A stretch of DNA of 64,000 bases from Pseudoxanthobacter soli DSM 19599 (GCF_900148505.1 NZ_FRXO01000003.1:62001-126000), one strand, 5' to 3'; counted from the first letter of the stretch, positions 45,834 to 55,239 are shown. Notes: generated from the sequence alone by a model not told the origin. Numbers and translations: made by a program.

Positions 45834-45976
45834 GGTAGAAACATTTCCGGGCGGACGGACCGCCGACTCGGACGGCGAGATCCCTGAGATCGCGTCGATC
45901 CGGACGAATCGGTTCGAACGGGCCGGATTTGCGGCATGACCTCGCGGGGCGGACGGCCCGGCGGGGTCAATCGCGT

Positions 45977-46456
45977 TCAAGATCCCTCGCGTTTGAGATC
46001 TCTATAGAGCACCCGTACGGGCTTTCCGCCGGAAACGGCCGTTTCGGCCTCGCTCCAGCCCGCCTTGCGGTAAAGGCCGGCGGCATCCTCGGTATAGAGC
46101 CACAGCCGCTCCACGCCATCGGCGCGCGCCGAGGCTTCCAGCCCGGCGATCAGGCGCAGCGCATGCCCGCGCCCGCGGAATCGCGCCTCGACGAAGAGAT
46201 CGCCGAGCCACGGCCCGAGATCCGGCCGGCCTTCGAGATCGTTGCTCAGCAGGGAAACCATGCCGACGGGCTCGCCGTCGGCAAGAAGCACCAGCGTTCG
46301 GAGCATCGGGGAGCCGGCGGCGAGATGGTCGCGCTCGTAGCGGATCACCTCCTCGACAGGCACGCCGCGCTCCCTGAAGAAGCCGCTCCACCGCCACGTC
46401 GCGGTCGTCACGGCCAGATCGGGCCGCTCGCTGGTGGACACGATACGATAGCGCAT
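45977..46456 (-). CDS. GNAT family N-acetyltransferase
   Basis: From the ATG at 46456 the protein has 159 residues. GNAT features are a PVGMVSLLSNDL beta strand, GPWLGDLFVEARFRGRGHALRLI (acetyl-CoA pyrophosphate loop RGRGHA at about 105-110) and the LWLYTEDAAGLYRKAGW C-terminal signature. It is 29 bases downstream of gshA on the same strand and probably co-transcribed. The substrate is unknown. Longer in-frame reading into gshA is discounted. Confidence 0.87.
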   Translation of the reverse strand: MRYRIVSTSERPDLAVTTATWRWSGFFRERGVPVEEVIRYERDHLAAGSPMLRTLVLLADGEPVGMVSLLSNDLEGRPDLGPWLGDLFVEARFRGRGHALRLIAGLEASARADGVERLWLYTEDAAGLYRKAGWSEAETAVSGGKPVRVLYRDLKREGS

Positions 46457-46485
46457 CTCCCAGCTTGCACCCGGTTCGGAATGGC

Positions 46486-47853
46486 TCAGAAGGCGTACTC
46501 GGCGAAAACCCGGCTGATATCGCCGTTCCAGGCGCCGTCGAACGCCGTCAGCATCCGCCGGGCCGGCGTGCCCTTCTCCAGCGCCTCGTCGAGCGGGGCG
46601 AGGAAACCGGTCTCGTCGGCGCCCTCGCGGTTCAGCCGGGCACGGCGGGCAAGGCCGCCGCGGGCGATCTCCACCGCATCGCGGGCGAGATCGCGGACGG
46701 TGCGGTTGCGGAACGGCGCATCGAGGCCTTGGCGCGGAACGGCCTGACGCAGCGCCTCGCGCTCCTCGGCGCTCCATTCGCGCACCATCTCGGCCGCCTG
46801 GTCGATAGCGGTCTCATCGTAGAGCAGCCCGACCCAGAATGCCGGCAGCGCGACGATGGAGCGCCACGGCCCGCCATCGGCGCCGCGCATTTCCAGGAAG
46901 CGCTTCAGGCGCACGTCCGGGAACACGGTGGAGACATGGTTGGTCCAGTCCCCCATGTTCGGGAGTTCGCCGGGCAGCCCCGGAAGCCGGCCCTTGAGGA
47001 AGTCGCGGAAGCTCTGGCCGGCGACGTCGATGTAGCGGTCGCCGCGCTTGACGAAATACATCGGCACGTCGAGCACCCAGTCGATATAGCGCTCGAAGCC
47101 GAAGCCGTCCTCGAAGGCGAACGGCAGCCCGCCGGCCCGGTTGTTGTCGGTGTCGTGCCAGATCTGGCCGCGGAACGATTCGTAGCCGTTCGGCCGCCCC
47201 TCGGTGAACGGCGAGTTCGCGAACAGCGCGGTGGCGACCGGCTGCAAGGCGAGGCCGACCCGCATCTTGCGGACCATGTCCGCCTCGTCGCCATAGTCGA
47301 GATTCACCTGGATGGTGCAGGTGCGGTACATCATGTCGAGCCCGAGGGTGCCGACCTTCGGCATGTAGCCGGACATGATGGCATAGCGCGATTTCGGCAT
47401 CCGCGGCGTTTCGGCCAGCGTCCACGCCGGCGAGAAGCCGAGGCCGAGGAAGCCGATGCCGAGCGGACCGGCGATCTCGCGCACCTGGGCGAGGTGGGCA
47501 TTCGTTTCCGCGCAGGTCTGGTGCAGGGTTTCGAGCGGCGCGCCGGATAGCTCGAACTGGCCGCCCGGTTCCAGGCTGATGGCGCCGCCGCCGGTAGGAT
47601 CGACCAGCCCGATGATCTTGCCGGCATCGAGAATCGGCTCCCAGCCGAGCAATCCCTCCATGCCGCGCAGCAGTTTCTCGATGCCCCGCGGCCCCTCGTA
47701 GGCGACAGGGGAGAGATCGCTCACATGAAAGCCGAACTTCTCGTGCTCGGTGCCGATGCGCCAGCGCTCGCGCGGCTTGGAGCCGTCTTCGAACCAGGCG
47801 ATCAGGGCATCCATGCCTTCGATCGGGGAATTGTCGAGGGTATCACGCGCCAT
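46486..47853 (-). CDS. gshA: Glutamate-cysteine ligase, proteobacterial/plant type
   Basis: This 455-residue protein belongs to the alphaproteobacterial/plant gamma-glutamylcysteine synthetase group: RIGTEHEKFGF near residue 32, the ISLEPGGQFELSGAP active-site strand (about 92-106), MYRTCTIQVNLDY and a TEGRPNGYESFRGQIW segment. It carries out the first step of glutathione synthesis with ATP in the cytoplasm. rsmE lies upstream on the same strand, and a GNAT gene follows. Confidence 0.96.
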   Translation of the reverse strand: MARDTLDNSPIEGMDALIAWFEDGSKPRERWRIGTEHEKFGFHVSDLSPVAYEGPRGIEKLLRGMEGLLGWEPILDAGKIIGLVDPTGGGAISLEPGGQFELSGAPLETLHQTCAETNAHLAQVREIAGPLGIGFLGLGFSPAWTLAETPRMPKSRYAIMSGYMPKVGTLGLDMMYRTCTIQVNLDYGDEADMVRKMRVGLALQPVATALFANSPFTEGRPNGYESFRGQIWHDTDNNRAGGLPFAFEDGFGFERYIDWVLDVPMYFVKRGDRYIDVAGQSFRDFLKGRLPGLPGELPNMGDWTNHVSTVFPDVRLKRFLEMRGADGGPWRSIVALPAFWVGLLYDETAIDQAAEMVREWSAEEREALRQAVPRQGLDAPFRNRTVRDLARDAVEIARGGLARRARLNREGADETGFLAPLDEALEKGTPARRMLTAFDGAWNGDISRVFAEYAF

Positions 47854-47964
47854 GGAACCGGCCGGCTGTCACGAGGGAACGGGACGAGGGGCGAACCCGC
47901 CCGGCCCGGAGCGCCGCACGATAGCGACAGAGCGCGTTGGGTACAAATGCCATTTCCATACCCC

Positions 47965-48714
47965 CTACTGCCAGTCGCCGAGCACGGCCTGCACCACCGC
48001 CAGCGCCGCCACCGCCGCCGTATCGGCCCGGAGAATGCGCGGCCCGAGCGGAATGGCCGTGACGAACGGGGCGGCCCTGAGGCGCGCACGCTCCTCCTCG
48101 GAGAACCCGCCCTCGGGGCCGATCAGCACCGCGAGCGGACCGCGCGGCAGCGCGGAGAGCACCGGCAGGGGGTTCGCCCCGGCGTCGCCCTCGTCGCAGA
48201 ACACGATCCGGCGGCCGGGTTCCTCGACCGGCCAGCGGTCGAGCAGCGCGCCGAACTCCGCGGTCTCCAGCACCGAGGGCACGGCGATGACGCCGCATTG
48301 CTCGCACGCCTCGATGACGTTCGCGCGCATCCGGTCGAGATTGACCCGGCTCGCCTGGGTGCGCCTCGTCATCACCGGGCGCAGCCGGCCCGCACCCATC
48401 TCCACCGCCTTCTGCACGCCGTAATCGAGGCGGGCGTGCTTCAGCGGCGCGAACAGGAAATCGATGTCGGGCACCGGCGTCTGCGGACGGGTTTCGGCCT
48501 CCACGGCGAGGCGGCACCGCTTGCGGTCGGCATCCGCCACCACGGCGCGCCATTCGCCGTCGCGGCCGTTGAACACGAGAAGCCCGTCGCCCGCGCGCTT
48601 GCGCAGCACATTGAGGAGATAGTTCGCCTGATCGCGCGTCGCTTCGATCTCCGCCCCGGCGGCGAGCGGCGCCTCGACGAACAGGCGGGTGGAAAGGAAA
48701 TCGGCGCGTGCCAT
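47965..48714 (-). CDS. rsmE: 16S rRNA (uracil-1498-N3)-methyltransferase
   Basis: Started at [13 protein letters not shown] (ATG at 48714) the protein has 249 residues, the usual RsmE length. SPOUT-fold features are [24 protein letters not shown], a knotted C-terminal part with [12 protein letters not shown] (SAM-binding, about 201-212) and [12 protein letters not shown]. An N-terminal PUA-like domain comes first. It methylates U1498 of 16S rRNA. Two and a half RIME-like elements separate it from gpsA. Confidence 0.95.
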   Translation of the reverse strand: MARADFLSTRLFVEAPLAAGAEIEATRDQANYLLNVLRKRAGDGLLVFNGRDGEWRAVVADADRKRCRLAVEAETRPQTPVPDIDFLFAPLKHARLDYGVQKAVEMGAGRLRPVMTRRTQASRVNLDRMRANVIEACEQCGVIAVPSVLETAEFGALLDRWPVEEPGRRIVFCDEGDAGANPLPVLSALPRGPLAVLIGPEGGFSEEERARLRAAPFVTAIPLGPRILRADTAAVAALAVVQAVLGDWQ

Positions 48715-48779
48715 GGCGGATCCTGTCGAAACGCGGGTCGTGTCGGAACGAATGCGGCGGCGCTCGGGCCTTCGCATCC

Positions 48780-48829
48780 GGAACGATTTGCTGCCGACCG
48801 GACGGTCTCATCCGATCGCGATGCGCTCT
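48780..48829 (+). repeat. RIME-like element, copy D0 (degenerate arm 2 only)
   Basis: The stretch matches arm 2 of the element with many changes: GAACGATTTGCTG for the left strand and GATGCGCTCTA for the right edge. It abuts copy D1 directly, so three units stand in tandem. Confidence 0.6.
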
Positions 48830-48943
48830 AGAGCATAACCCGTTCAGATCGAACCGATCTGGACGACAAGGATATGCTCAAGCTTTTGAATCTGGAGCGA
48901 TTTCTTGTCGATCTGATGATTCCATCAGATCGGAAAGCGCTCT
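48830..48943 (+). repeat. RIME-like two-hairpin element, copy D1
   Basis: This is a full 114-bp copy. Arm 1 pairs CGTTCAGATCG with CGATCTGGACG, with an ACAA bulge below. The spacer follows, then arm 2 pairs GATCTGATG with CATCAGATC, with a TTGT bulge on the opposite side. It is joined head-to-tail to copy D2. Confidence 0.9.
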
Positions 48944-49059
48944 GGAGCATATCCCGTTCAGATCGAACCGATCTGAACGACAAGGATATGCTCAAACTTT
49001 TGAATCTGGAGCGATTTCTTGTCGATCTGATGATTCCATCAGATCGGAAAGCGCTCTAG
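48944..49059 (+). repeat. RIME-like two-hairpin element, copy D2
   Basis: This full copy is nearly identical to D1 (few changes), indicating a recent tandem duplication. Its right edge GCTCTAG supplies the TAG stop codon of gpsA on the minus strand (49056-49058). Confidence 0.9.
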
Positions 49060-50072
49060 GCGTGCTCGCGCTTGAGCGGGCGGGCGAGGAGGCCGGCCAT
49101 CACCTCGTCCACGGACACCCGGCCCTCGACCAGCGCGGCGACCGCCTCGGTCACCGGCAGGTCGACGCCGAGGCGACGGGCGATGGCAACGGCGACCGGA
49201 GCGGTCTTGGCGCCTTCGACCAGAGGGCCGGATTCGTCCGGTCCCTCGACCGCGCGGCCTTCACCGAGCGCGATGCCGTAGGCGAAGTTGCGCGACTGCC
49301 GGCTCGACGTGGTGAGGAACAGGTCGCCGAGCCCCGACAGGCCGGTGAGCGTCTCCGCCCGCCCGCCGAGGGCAACGGCGAGGCGGACGAGTTCGGCAAA
49401 GGCGCGGGCGACCAGCGCGGCCTGGGCGCTGGCGCCGAGGCCGCGGCCGACCACAACGCCGCTCGCGATGGCGAGCACGTTCTTCAGCGCGCCACCGACC
49501 TCGACACCGATGACGTCGTCGGAGGCGTAGGGGCGGAACGAGGGGCCGGCGAAGGCGGCGGCAACGGCATCGGCCATCCCGATATCGGCGGCGGCGACGG
49601 TGACGGCGGTCGGAAGGCCCCGAGCGACGTCGGCCGCGAAGCTCGGTCCCGAAAGCACCGCCGGCACCGCGGCGGGCGCGACTTCGGCGAGCACGTCGGC
49701 GAGAAGCCGGCCGGTGCCGGCCTCGAAGCCCTTGGCGGAAAGCACGACGGGGGTTCCCGGCCGCAGCCGGCCCGCGAGGTCGGCCGCGACGGCCCGGGTC
49801 GTCTGCGCGGGCGTGGCGAGCACCACGAGGTCGCAGCCGGCCGCCTCGTCGAGATCGAGGGTCGCCGCGACCGGCGGATCGAGCCGGATGCCCGGGAGAT
49901 GGCGCGGGTTTTCGCGGGAGAGATTGATGGCCGTGACGGTCGCGGGATCGCGCGCCCACAACAGCGGCCGCCGCCCGGCGCGGGCCACCGCGAGCGCGAG
50001 CGCTGTGCCCCACGCCCCACCGCCGACGATGCCGACGGTCTCGACCTGCGGCGCCGGTTCAGGATGCGTCAT
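49056..50072 (-). CDS. gpsA: NAD(P)-dependent glycerol-3-phosphate dehydrogenase
   Basis: Started at MTHPEP (ATG at 50072) the protein has 338 residues. The Rossmann motif GIVGGGAWGTALA is near residue 14. The middle has VVLSAKGFEAGTGRLLADVL and VLSGPSFAADVARGLPTAVT. The C-terminal catalytic domain has GGALKNVLAIASGVVVG and a TGLSGLGDLFLTT motif. It makes glycerol-3-phosphate for phospholipids and could supply pgsA. Its stop codon is the edge of RIME-like copy D2. Confidence 0.96.
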   Translation of the reverse strand: MTHPEPAPQVETVGIVGGGAWGTALALAVARAGRRPLLWARDPATVTAINLSRENPRHLPGIRLDPPVAATLDLDEAAGCDLVVLATPAQTTRAVAADLAGRLRPGTPVVLSAKGFEAGTGRLLADVLAEVAPAAVPAVLSGPSFAADVARGLPTAVTVAAADIGMADAVAAAFAGPSFRPYASDDVIGVEVGGALKNVLAIASGVVVGRGLGASAQAALVARAFAELVRLAVALGGRAETLTGLSGLGDLFLTTSSRQSRNFAYGIALGEGRAVEGPDESGPLVEGAKTAPVAVAIARRLGVDLPVTEAVAALVEGRVSVDEVMAGLLARPLKREHA

Positions 50073-50150
50073 CGGCGACCTCCACTTGGCGGCCATCGCG
50101 ACCGGCGAGACACCGGGGACCGGCTTGGGCTGCAAGGGTCACCGCGCGCA

Positions 50151-51227
50151 TCAGACCTTGGCTCCGAGGCGGCCGTGGCCGACGACCGGCACCGCCCGCT
50201 GGTCGAGCGGCCACCGCGCCCGCACCGGGACGTCGAGCCCGTCTTCGAGGCCTAGCGCCATGCGCTCGGCGCCGGCCCAGGCGACCATCACGCCGTTGTC
50301 GCCGCAGAGCGCCAGCGGCGGAGCGACGAAGGTGCCGCCCGCCTGAGCGGCCGCCGCCTGCAGCGCGGAACGGATGGCGCCATTGGCGGCGACGCCGCCG
50401 GCCACCACGAGGACCGGTTCCGCGACGCCGGTTTCGGCGCGGAAGCGGACGAGCGCATCCCGGGCACGCGCAGCGACGATGCCGGCGACCGTCGCCTGGA
50501 ACGAGGCGCAGAGATCGGCGACGTCCGCGGGCGAGAGCGGCGCCGCGCGTTCGGCCGCGAGCCGCACCGCGGTCTTGAGCCCCGCAAACGAGAAATCGAG
50601 CCCGGCGCGGCCGATCAGCGGTCGCGGCAGGGTGAACCGCGTCGCATCGCCGGAGGCCGCGGCGCGTTCCACCGCCGGGCCGCCGGGATGGCCGAGGCCG
50701 AGAAGCTTCGCCGTCTTGTCGAATGCCTCGCCGAGCGCATCGTCGATGGTGGTGCCCCAGCGCTCGTAGTCACCGACGCCGCGCACCGCGAGAATCTGGG
50801 TGTGGCCGCCGGACACGAGCAGCAGCAGATAGGGGAACGCCACATGGTCGGTGAGCCGCGCCGTCAGCGCGTGGGCCTCGAGATGATTCACGGCGACGAA
50901 CGGCTTGCCGGCGGCGAAGGCGATGGCCTTGCCGGTCATGGCGCCGACCATCAGCCCGCCGACGAGGCCGGGGCCGGTGGTGGCCGCCACGGCATCGATG
51001 TCGGCAAGCGGAATGCCGGCCTGAGACACGGCCTCCGCCACCACGCGGTCGAGCAGGGCGACATGGGCGCGGGCAGCGATTTCAGGCACCACGCCGCCGT
51101 AGGGGGCGTGATCCTCGAGCTGCGCGCGAACGACATTGGACAGCACGGTGCCCGCGCCGTCTGCGTCGCGGCGCACGATTCCGGCCGCCGTCTCGTCGCA
51201 ACTCGTCTCGATGCCGAGAACGATCAT
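50151..51227 (-). CDS. tsaD: tRNA N6-adenosine threonylcarbamoyltransferase TsaD
   Basis: Begun at [16 protein letters not shown] (ATG at 51227, with GAGGAG upstream) the protein has 358 residues. ASKHA-fold motifs are [21 protein letters not shown] (metal-binding His pair), [35 protein letters not shown] and the C-terminal [14 protein letters not shown]. With TsaB, TsaE and TsaC it makes t6A in ANN-decoding tRNAs. It lies divergent from hemC and upstream of gpsA, an order common in Hyphomicrobiales. Confidence 0.96.
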   Translation of the reverse strand: MIVLGIETSCDETAAGIVRRDADGAGTVLSNVVRAQLEDHAPYGGVVPEIAARAHVALLDRVVAEAVSQAGIPLADIDAVAATTGPGLVGGLMVGAMTGKAIAFAAGKPFVAVNHLEAHALTARLTDHVAFPYLLLLVSGGHTQILAVRGVGDYERWGTTIDDALGEAFDKTAKLLGLGHPGGPAVERAAASGDATRFTLPRPLIGRAGLDFSFAGLKTAVRLAAERAAPLSPADVADLCASFQATVAGIVAARARDALVRFRAETGVAEPVLVVAGGVAANGAIRSALQAAAAQAGGTFVAPPLALCGDNGVMVAWAGAERMALGLEDGLDVPVRARWPLDQRAVPVVGHGRLGAKV

Positions 51228-51464
51228 GACTGCTCCTCGATGCCGTCCGCCGCACCCCGGCGGCAGACGCCCGTCCACTCGACCATGCCGGGATGCCGGC
51301 CCCGGGAAAGATCCGAGGTGGACAAGGGCACGGCGCCCGTTCCAAGTTGCGCCACTCGCGACGTCCTGCGTCGTGCGCGCACCTGACGGTCGCGCATAGC
51401 GCGAACGCCGCTCTTGTCGCAACACGGCGCCTCGCCCGAGGCCCTAACAAATCGACCCCGGCAC

Positions 51465-52379
51465 GTGCAAACGAATAAGCTGCGCATCGGCACCCGCGGA
51501 AGCCCGCTCGCGCTCGCCCAGGCTCATATGGTCGAGGCCGCCCTCGCCGCCCAGGGGGTGGAGACGGATATCGTCGTGATGTCCACGGCCGGCGACCGCA
51601 TCACCGACCGGCCGCTGACGGAGATCGGCGGCAAGGGCCTGTTCACCCAGGAAATCGAGGACGCGCTTGATGACGGGCGCCTCGACCTCGCCGTGCATTC
51701 CGCCAAGGATATGCCGACTGCGCTGCCGGCCGGTCTCGGCCTTGCCGGCTACCTGAAGCGGGAGGACGTGCGCGACGCGCTCGTCACGATCGACGGCCGC
51801 ACCCTCGCCGACCTTCCGGCGGGCGCCGTGGTCGGCACCGCCTCGCTGCGGCGCGGCGCGCTGCTGCGCCGGCTTCGGCCGGATCTTCGCGTGGAGGTGT
51901 TCCGCGGCAACGTCCAGACGCGGCTCGCCAAGCTCAGGGCGGGCGTGGTCGACGCCACGCTGCTGGCGCTCGCGGGTCTGAAGCGGCTTGGACTGGAGGA
52001 GGTCGCCACCGAGATCCTCGATGTCGCGCTGTTTCCCCCGGCAGTCGGCCAGGGGGCCATCGCGATCGAGACCCGGCTCGGCGACGAACGGGTGGCGCGG
52101 TTCCTCGCCCCGGCGCTCGACGGCGACACGGCGATCGCGCTTGCCGCCGAACGCGCCTTCCTCGCGGCGCTCGACGGCTCGTGCCGCACGCCGATCGCCG
52201 GCCACGGCATCGTCGAGGGGGACCGGCTGAGGTTCCGGGGGCTGATTCTCACCCCCGACGGCAGCCGCTTCCACGAGACCGAGACCGAGACGACCACCGA
52301 GGACGCGGCCCTCACGGGCCGGCGCGCCGGCGACCTGCTGCGCGAACGCGCCGGGCCGGGCTTCTTCGACCCGGCCTGA
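51465..52379 (+). CDS. hemC: Hydroxymethylbilane synthase (porphobilinogen deaminase)
   Basis: The GTG at 51465 gives 304 residues starting [19 protein letters not shown]; a TTG at 51414 is an alternative, and neither has a strong ribosome binding site. Conserved parts are [55 protein letters not shown] and the cofactor-binding Cys240 in DGSCRTP. It polymerises four porphobilinogens into hydroxymethylbilane. hemD, which often follows hemC in this group, is not next; a RIME-like element is. Confidence 0.95.
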   Translation: MQTNKLRIGTRGSPLALAQAHMVEAALAAQGVETDIVVMSTAGDRITDRPLTEIGGKGLFTQEIEDALDDGRLDLAVHSAKDMPTALPAGLGLAGYLKREDVRDALVTIDGRTLADLPAGAVVGTASLRRGALLRRLRPDLRVEVFRGNVQTRLAKLRAGVVDATLLALAGLKRLGLEEVATEILDVALFPPAVGQGAIAIETRLGDERVARFLAPALDGDTAIALAAERAFLAALDGSCRTPIAGHGIVEGDRLRFRGLILTPDGSRFHETETETTTEDAALTGRRAGDLLRERAGPGFFDPA

Positions 52380-52393
52380 CGGTCGGTCGCCTC

Positions 52394-52509
52394 AGAGCAT
52401 AACCCGTTCAGATCGTATCGATCTGAACGACAAGGATATGCGCAAGCTTTTGAATCTGGCGCGATTTCTTGTCGATCTGATGAGTCCATCAGATCGGAAA
52501 GCGCTCTAG
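52394..52509 (+). repeat. RIME-like two-hairpin element, copy E
   Basis: This full copy lies between the convergent ends of hemC and the dehydratase gene. The right edge GCTCTAG gives the dehydratase its TAG stop (52506-52508 on the minus strand). Confidence 0.9.
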
Positions 52510-53444
52510 ACGAGCGCGTCCTTGCCGGCGCCGCAGACGAGGGCGCAGACCTTTTCCCCGGGCTTCAGCGCGATCTTGCCGGAGCGGATGCCGGCGATCG
52601 CCGCCGCGCCGCTGAGGTCGGCGGCGAGCCCCATCTCCGACCACAGCCACTTCGCGGCGGACAGCATCTCCTCGTCGTCGACGAGCACGATGTCATCGAC
52701 CGCCTCGTCGACGATGGCGAACACCGCCTCGTCGGTACGGCCGCAGGCCATGGTGGCGACGCGGGTGGTGACGGCCGGCAGGCGCACGACGTGGCCGGCC
52801 TGCCGCGAGGCGAGCAGAGTGGGCGAACCCACCGGCTCGATGCCGATGATCCGCACGGAGGGCTTCAGCGCCCGGATGGCGCTCGCCATACCGGAGATGA
52901 GCCCGCCGCCGCCGATGGCGACGAGCAGGGTTTCGACATCCAGCATATCGGCCAGGATCTCCAGCGCCACGGTGCCCTGCCCCGCCATCACCGCCGGATC
53001 GGCGAAGGGATGGAAGAACACGGCGTCGTTTGCGGCGGCATAGGCCTGGGCCTCGCGGTTGGCATCGTCCCAGACATTGCCGACGACGCGGACATCCGCG
53101 CCCCAGCCGCGCAGGCGCTCGAGCTTGTCCGGCGTCACCGTCTTCGGCACGAAGATGATACCGGGAACACCGGCCTGGAAGGCTGCACGCGCGGTGGCAA
53201 GCCCGTGGTTGCCGCCCGACGCGGTGACGATGCCGTTGGCAAGCGCCTCCGGGGGGGTGGTGAGAAGCCGGTTGGTCGCGCCGCGCACCTTGAACGAGCC
53301 GGTGGGCTGGAGGCATTCGAGCTTCAGCCAGAGGTCGGCCTCGGTCACCGGCTCGCGCAGGGCCGTCGCCTGCATCAGCGGCGTGCGCCGCACGAAGGGG
53401 GCGATGCGGCGCGCCGCATCCTCGATCGCGGAGAGTTCCAGCAC
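52506..53444 (-). CDS. PLP-dependent threonine/serine dehydratase-like enzyme
   Basis: The GTG at 53444, six bases after AGAGGAG, gives 312 residues. Fold-type II features are LQPTGSFKVRGA (Schiff-base Lys52), TASGGNHGLATA and the IGGGGLISG phosphate loop. It lacks the C-terminal ACT domain of biosynthetic IlvA, so it resembles catabolic threonine dehydratases, serine racemases or hydroxyaspartate dehydratases. A 13-bp site matching the LacI-type operators 3 kb away lies just upstream (53464-53476), so it probably acts on a 2-amino-3-hydroxy acid in that pathway. Confidence 0.88.
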   Translation of the reverse strand: MLELSAIEDAARRIAPFVRRTPLMQATALREPVTEADLWLKLECLQPTGSFKVRGATNRLLTTPPEALANGIVTASGGNHGLATARAAFQAGVPGIIFVPKTVTPDKLERLRGWGADVRVVGNVWDDANREAQAYAAANDAVFFHPFADPAVMAGQGTVALEILADMLDVETLLVAIGGGGLISGMASAIRALKPSVRIIGIEPVGSPTLLASRQAGHVVRLPAVTTRVATMACGRTDEAVFAIVDEAVDDIVLVDDEEMLSAAKWLWSEMGLAADLSGAAAIAGIRSGKIALKPGEKVCALVCGAGKDALV

Positions 53445-53463
53445 GCACGGCTCCTCTGGATTA

Positions 53464-53476
53464 CGTAATCGATTGC
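53464..53476. promoter_or_regulatory. Candidate LacI-family operator upstream of the dehydratase (site A)
   Basis: CGTAATCGATTGC is a near-palindrome centred on CG. Its reverse complement matches the site before lacI (56306-56318) at 12 of 13 positions. It lies between the dehydratase start (53444) and the divergent NADAR gene, where it could control both. Confidence 0.65.
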
Positions 53477-53562
53477 CCTTGGGGATAGGGCAGATTATCC
53501 TGCCCGGCAAGACGAGAATGCGCGCCAGGCCGGTGCCGGGCGACGGAGCCGACGGAACCCCG

Positions 53563-54024
53563 ATGGACGAGATCCGCTTCTACGATCCGCGCGTCGGCGC
53601 CCACGCGGCGCTGAGCAATCTCCATCCGCGAGCGATGGTGTTCGAGGGCACTCTCTATCGCACCCCGGAGCACGCCTTCCAAGTGGCGAAGGCCGCCTCG
53701 GCGGAGATGAAGGCTTGGCTCGCCGCCGCCCCGACGCCGGAACTTGTGGCGGTCGCCGGCGACAATCTCGTGCCGGAGGACGTGGTACCGGGGTGGGAGG
53801 ACGACCAGCTTCGGGTGATGGAGCGGATCGTCACGGCGAAGTTCACCGAGGCCGAAGACCTGAAGGCGCTGCTTCTCAACACCGGCACCGCGAAGATCGT
53901 GGAATGGGCGCCGGAGGACGGCGAGGTCGCGCGCTTCTGGGGCGAATACAAGGGCGAAGGGCAGAACTGGCTCGGCCGCATCCTGATGGATTTGCGCGAG
54001 CGGCTGAGGGCGGAGGCGGCGTAA
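53563..54024 (+). CDS. NADAR family protein (YbiA-like)
   Basis: The ATG at 53563 gives 153 residues. NADAR features are FYDPRVGAHAALSNLHPRAMVFEGTLYRTPEHAFQVAKA at the N-terminus and a C-terminal WGEYKGEGQNWLGRILMDLRERL. Family members are N-glycosidases acting on ADP-ribosylated guanine or on aminopyrimidine sugar phosphates of riboflavin synthesis. The gene is flanked by a candidate LacI operator and a RIME-like element, and is divergent from the dehydratase. Its role here is open: housekeeping damage control or part of the regulon. Confidence 0.85.
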   Translation: MDEIRFYDPRVGAHAALSNLHPRAMVFEGTLYRTPEHAFQVAKAASAEMKAWLAAAPTPELVAVAGDNLVPEDVVPGWEDDQLRVMERIVTAKFTEAEDLKALLLNTGTAKIVEWAPEDGEVARFWGEYKGEGQNWLGRILMDLRERLRAEAA

Positions 54025-54071
54025 TCCGCCGTCCAGCACGACGTCAGGCCCGCTTCGAGCCGGAGGATTTC

Positions 54072-54183
54072 TAGAGCATATCCCGTTCAGATCGAACCGA
54101 TCTGAACGGGATATGCTCTAGCCATTGAATCTGGAGCGATTTCTTGTCGATCGGATGATTCCATCCGATCGGAAAGCGCTCTA
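54072..54183 (+). repeat. RIME-like two-hairpin element, copy F (perfect arm 1)
   Basis: Arm 1 (54072-54120) is a perfect 23-bp inverted repeat around AAC; the usual ACAA bulge is absent. Arm 2 carries the GATCGGATG/CATCCGATC version. The right edge CTCTA supplies the TAG stop of the amidohydrolase gene (54181-54183 on the minus strand). Confidence 0.92.
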
Positions 54184-55032
54184 AAGGCGGTAAACCCGGA
54201 TGGCGTTGTCGCGATAGAACGCGCGCCGCTCGGCCTCGCTGCATCCCTCGATAATCCGGTCGAGAGTCGCAACCCAGCCGGTGAAGCTGTCGGACAGGTT
54301 CATGACCGGCCAGTCGCTGGCGAACAGGCAGCGGTCGAGCCCGAAGCTTTCGACGGTGTGGTCGATGTAGGGGCGGATGGCTTCGAACGTCCACTCGGCG
54401 TGGTCGGCCTCGGTGGTGATGCCGGCCAGCTTGACCACGACGTTCGGCAGGGCGGCGATGGCGCGCAGGTCATCGGCCCAGGGTGCCCACTCGCCGGCCG
54501 CGATCGACGGCTTGGCGATGTGGTCGAGCACGAACGTCACCTCCGGGCAGCGCCGGACGAGTTCGGTGGCATCCGTGAGCTGGCTGTTCTTGATGCAGAT
54601 ATCGAACGGCAGGCCGTGTTCGGCCAGAAGCCGGACGCCCTCGACGAAGCCGGGCTGCAGGCACCAGCCCGGCTCGGCGCGGTTCTGGATCTGGCGGCGG
54701 ATGCCCCGGAGCGGCGCGGCGGCCTTCAGCGCCTCGATCTCCTCCTCGACGGCACGGCCGCGTTCGACGAGCGCTGAAGCGACCACACCGGCGATGCGCG
54801 GCTCGTCCGCGGCGAGGCCGGCGATGAAGCGGGCTTCGTCGAAACGGTGGCGCTCCTCGGCATCGACCTCGACGAACACCAGCTTCTCGACGGCGACCGC
54901 GCCGGTGGCATCGGCATAGTCGGGCGGCAGGTGGCGCCCCTTGATGCCGGGCACGCCGTCGAGCCAGGGATAGGAGAGCCGCGCCGGATCGTAGAAGTGG
55001 ACGTGGGCATCGACGACCGCGAACTCGGGCAT
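54181..55032 (-). CDS. Amidohydrolase-family lactonase-like protein (COG3618)
   Basis: Started at MPEFAVVDAHVHFYDP (ATG at 55032) the protein has 283 residues. It is a TIM-barrel amidohydrolase: DAHVHFYDPARLSYPWL at the N-terminus, RGIRRQIQNRAEPGW, FVLDHIAKPSI and the C-terminal CLFASDWPVMN (metal Asp). This is the L-fuconolactone/L-rhamnono-lactone hydrolase group, so it probably opens a sugar lactone. It lies downstream of lacI on the same strand, separated by a RIME-like element. Its stop codon comes from copy F. Confidence 0.9.
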   Translation of the reverse strand: MPEFAVVDAHVHFYDPARLSYPWLDGVPGIKGRHLPPDYADATGAVAVEKLVFVEVDAEERHRFDEARFIAGLAADEPRIAGVVASALVERGRAVEEEIEALKAAAPLRGIRRQIQNRAEPGWCLQPGFVEGVRLLAEHGLPFDICIKNSQLTDATELVRRCPEVTFVLDHIAKPSIAAGEWAPWADDLRAIAALPNVVVKLAGITTEADHAEWTFEAIRPYIDHTVESFGLDRCLFASDWPVMNLSDSFTGWVATLDRIIEGCSEAERRAFYRDNAIRVYRL

Positions 55033-55083
55033 GGATTGTGTCTCCAAAGAGGCACCGCAGCACCGCGGACGGCTTTGCGGCTG

Positions 55084-55197
55084 GAGCATATCCCGTTCGG
55101 ATCGAACCGATCTGAACGACAAGGATATGCTCAAGATTTTGAATCTGGAGCGATTTCTTATCGATCTGATGAGTCCATCAGATCGGAAAGCGCTCTA
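55084..55197 (+). repeat. RIME-like two-hairpin element, copy G
   Basis: This full copy lies between the lacI stop (55240) and the amidohydrolase start (55032). It has the GATCTGATG/CATCAGATC form of arm 2, and TTAT in place of the TTGT bulge. Confidence 0.9.
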
Positions 55198-55239
55198 ACG
55201 GCGACGCCGCCGGCCGTGGAAGCCGGCGGGGAGGGATCA

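Noticed and set aside
48874-49059. A 61-codon frame through the tandem RIME-like units with a repeated MLKLLNLERFLVDLM segment
   Set aside because: The frame is a by-product of two nearly identical non-coding elements; single copies elsewhere have no shared start or ribosome binding site and the sequence is constrained by hairpins.
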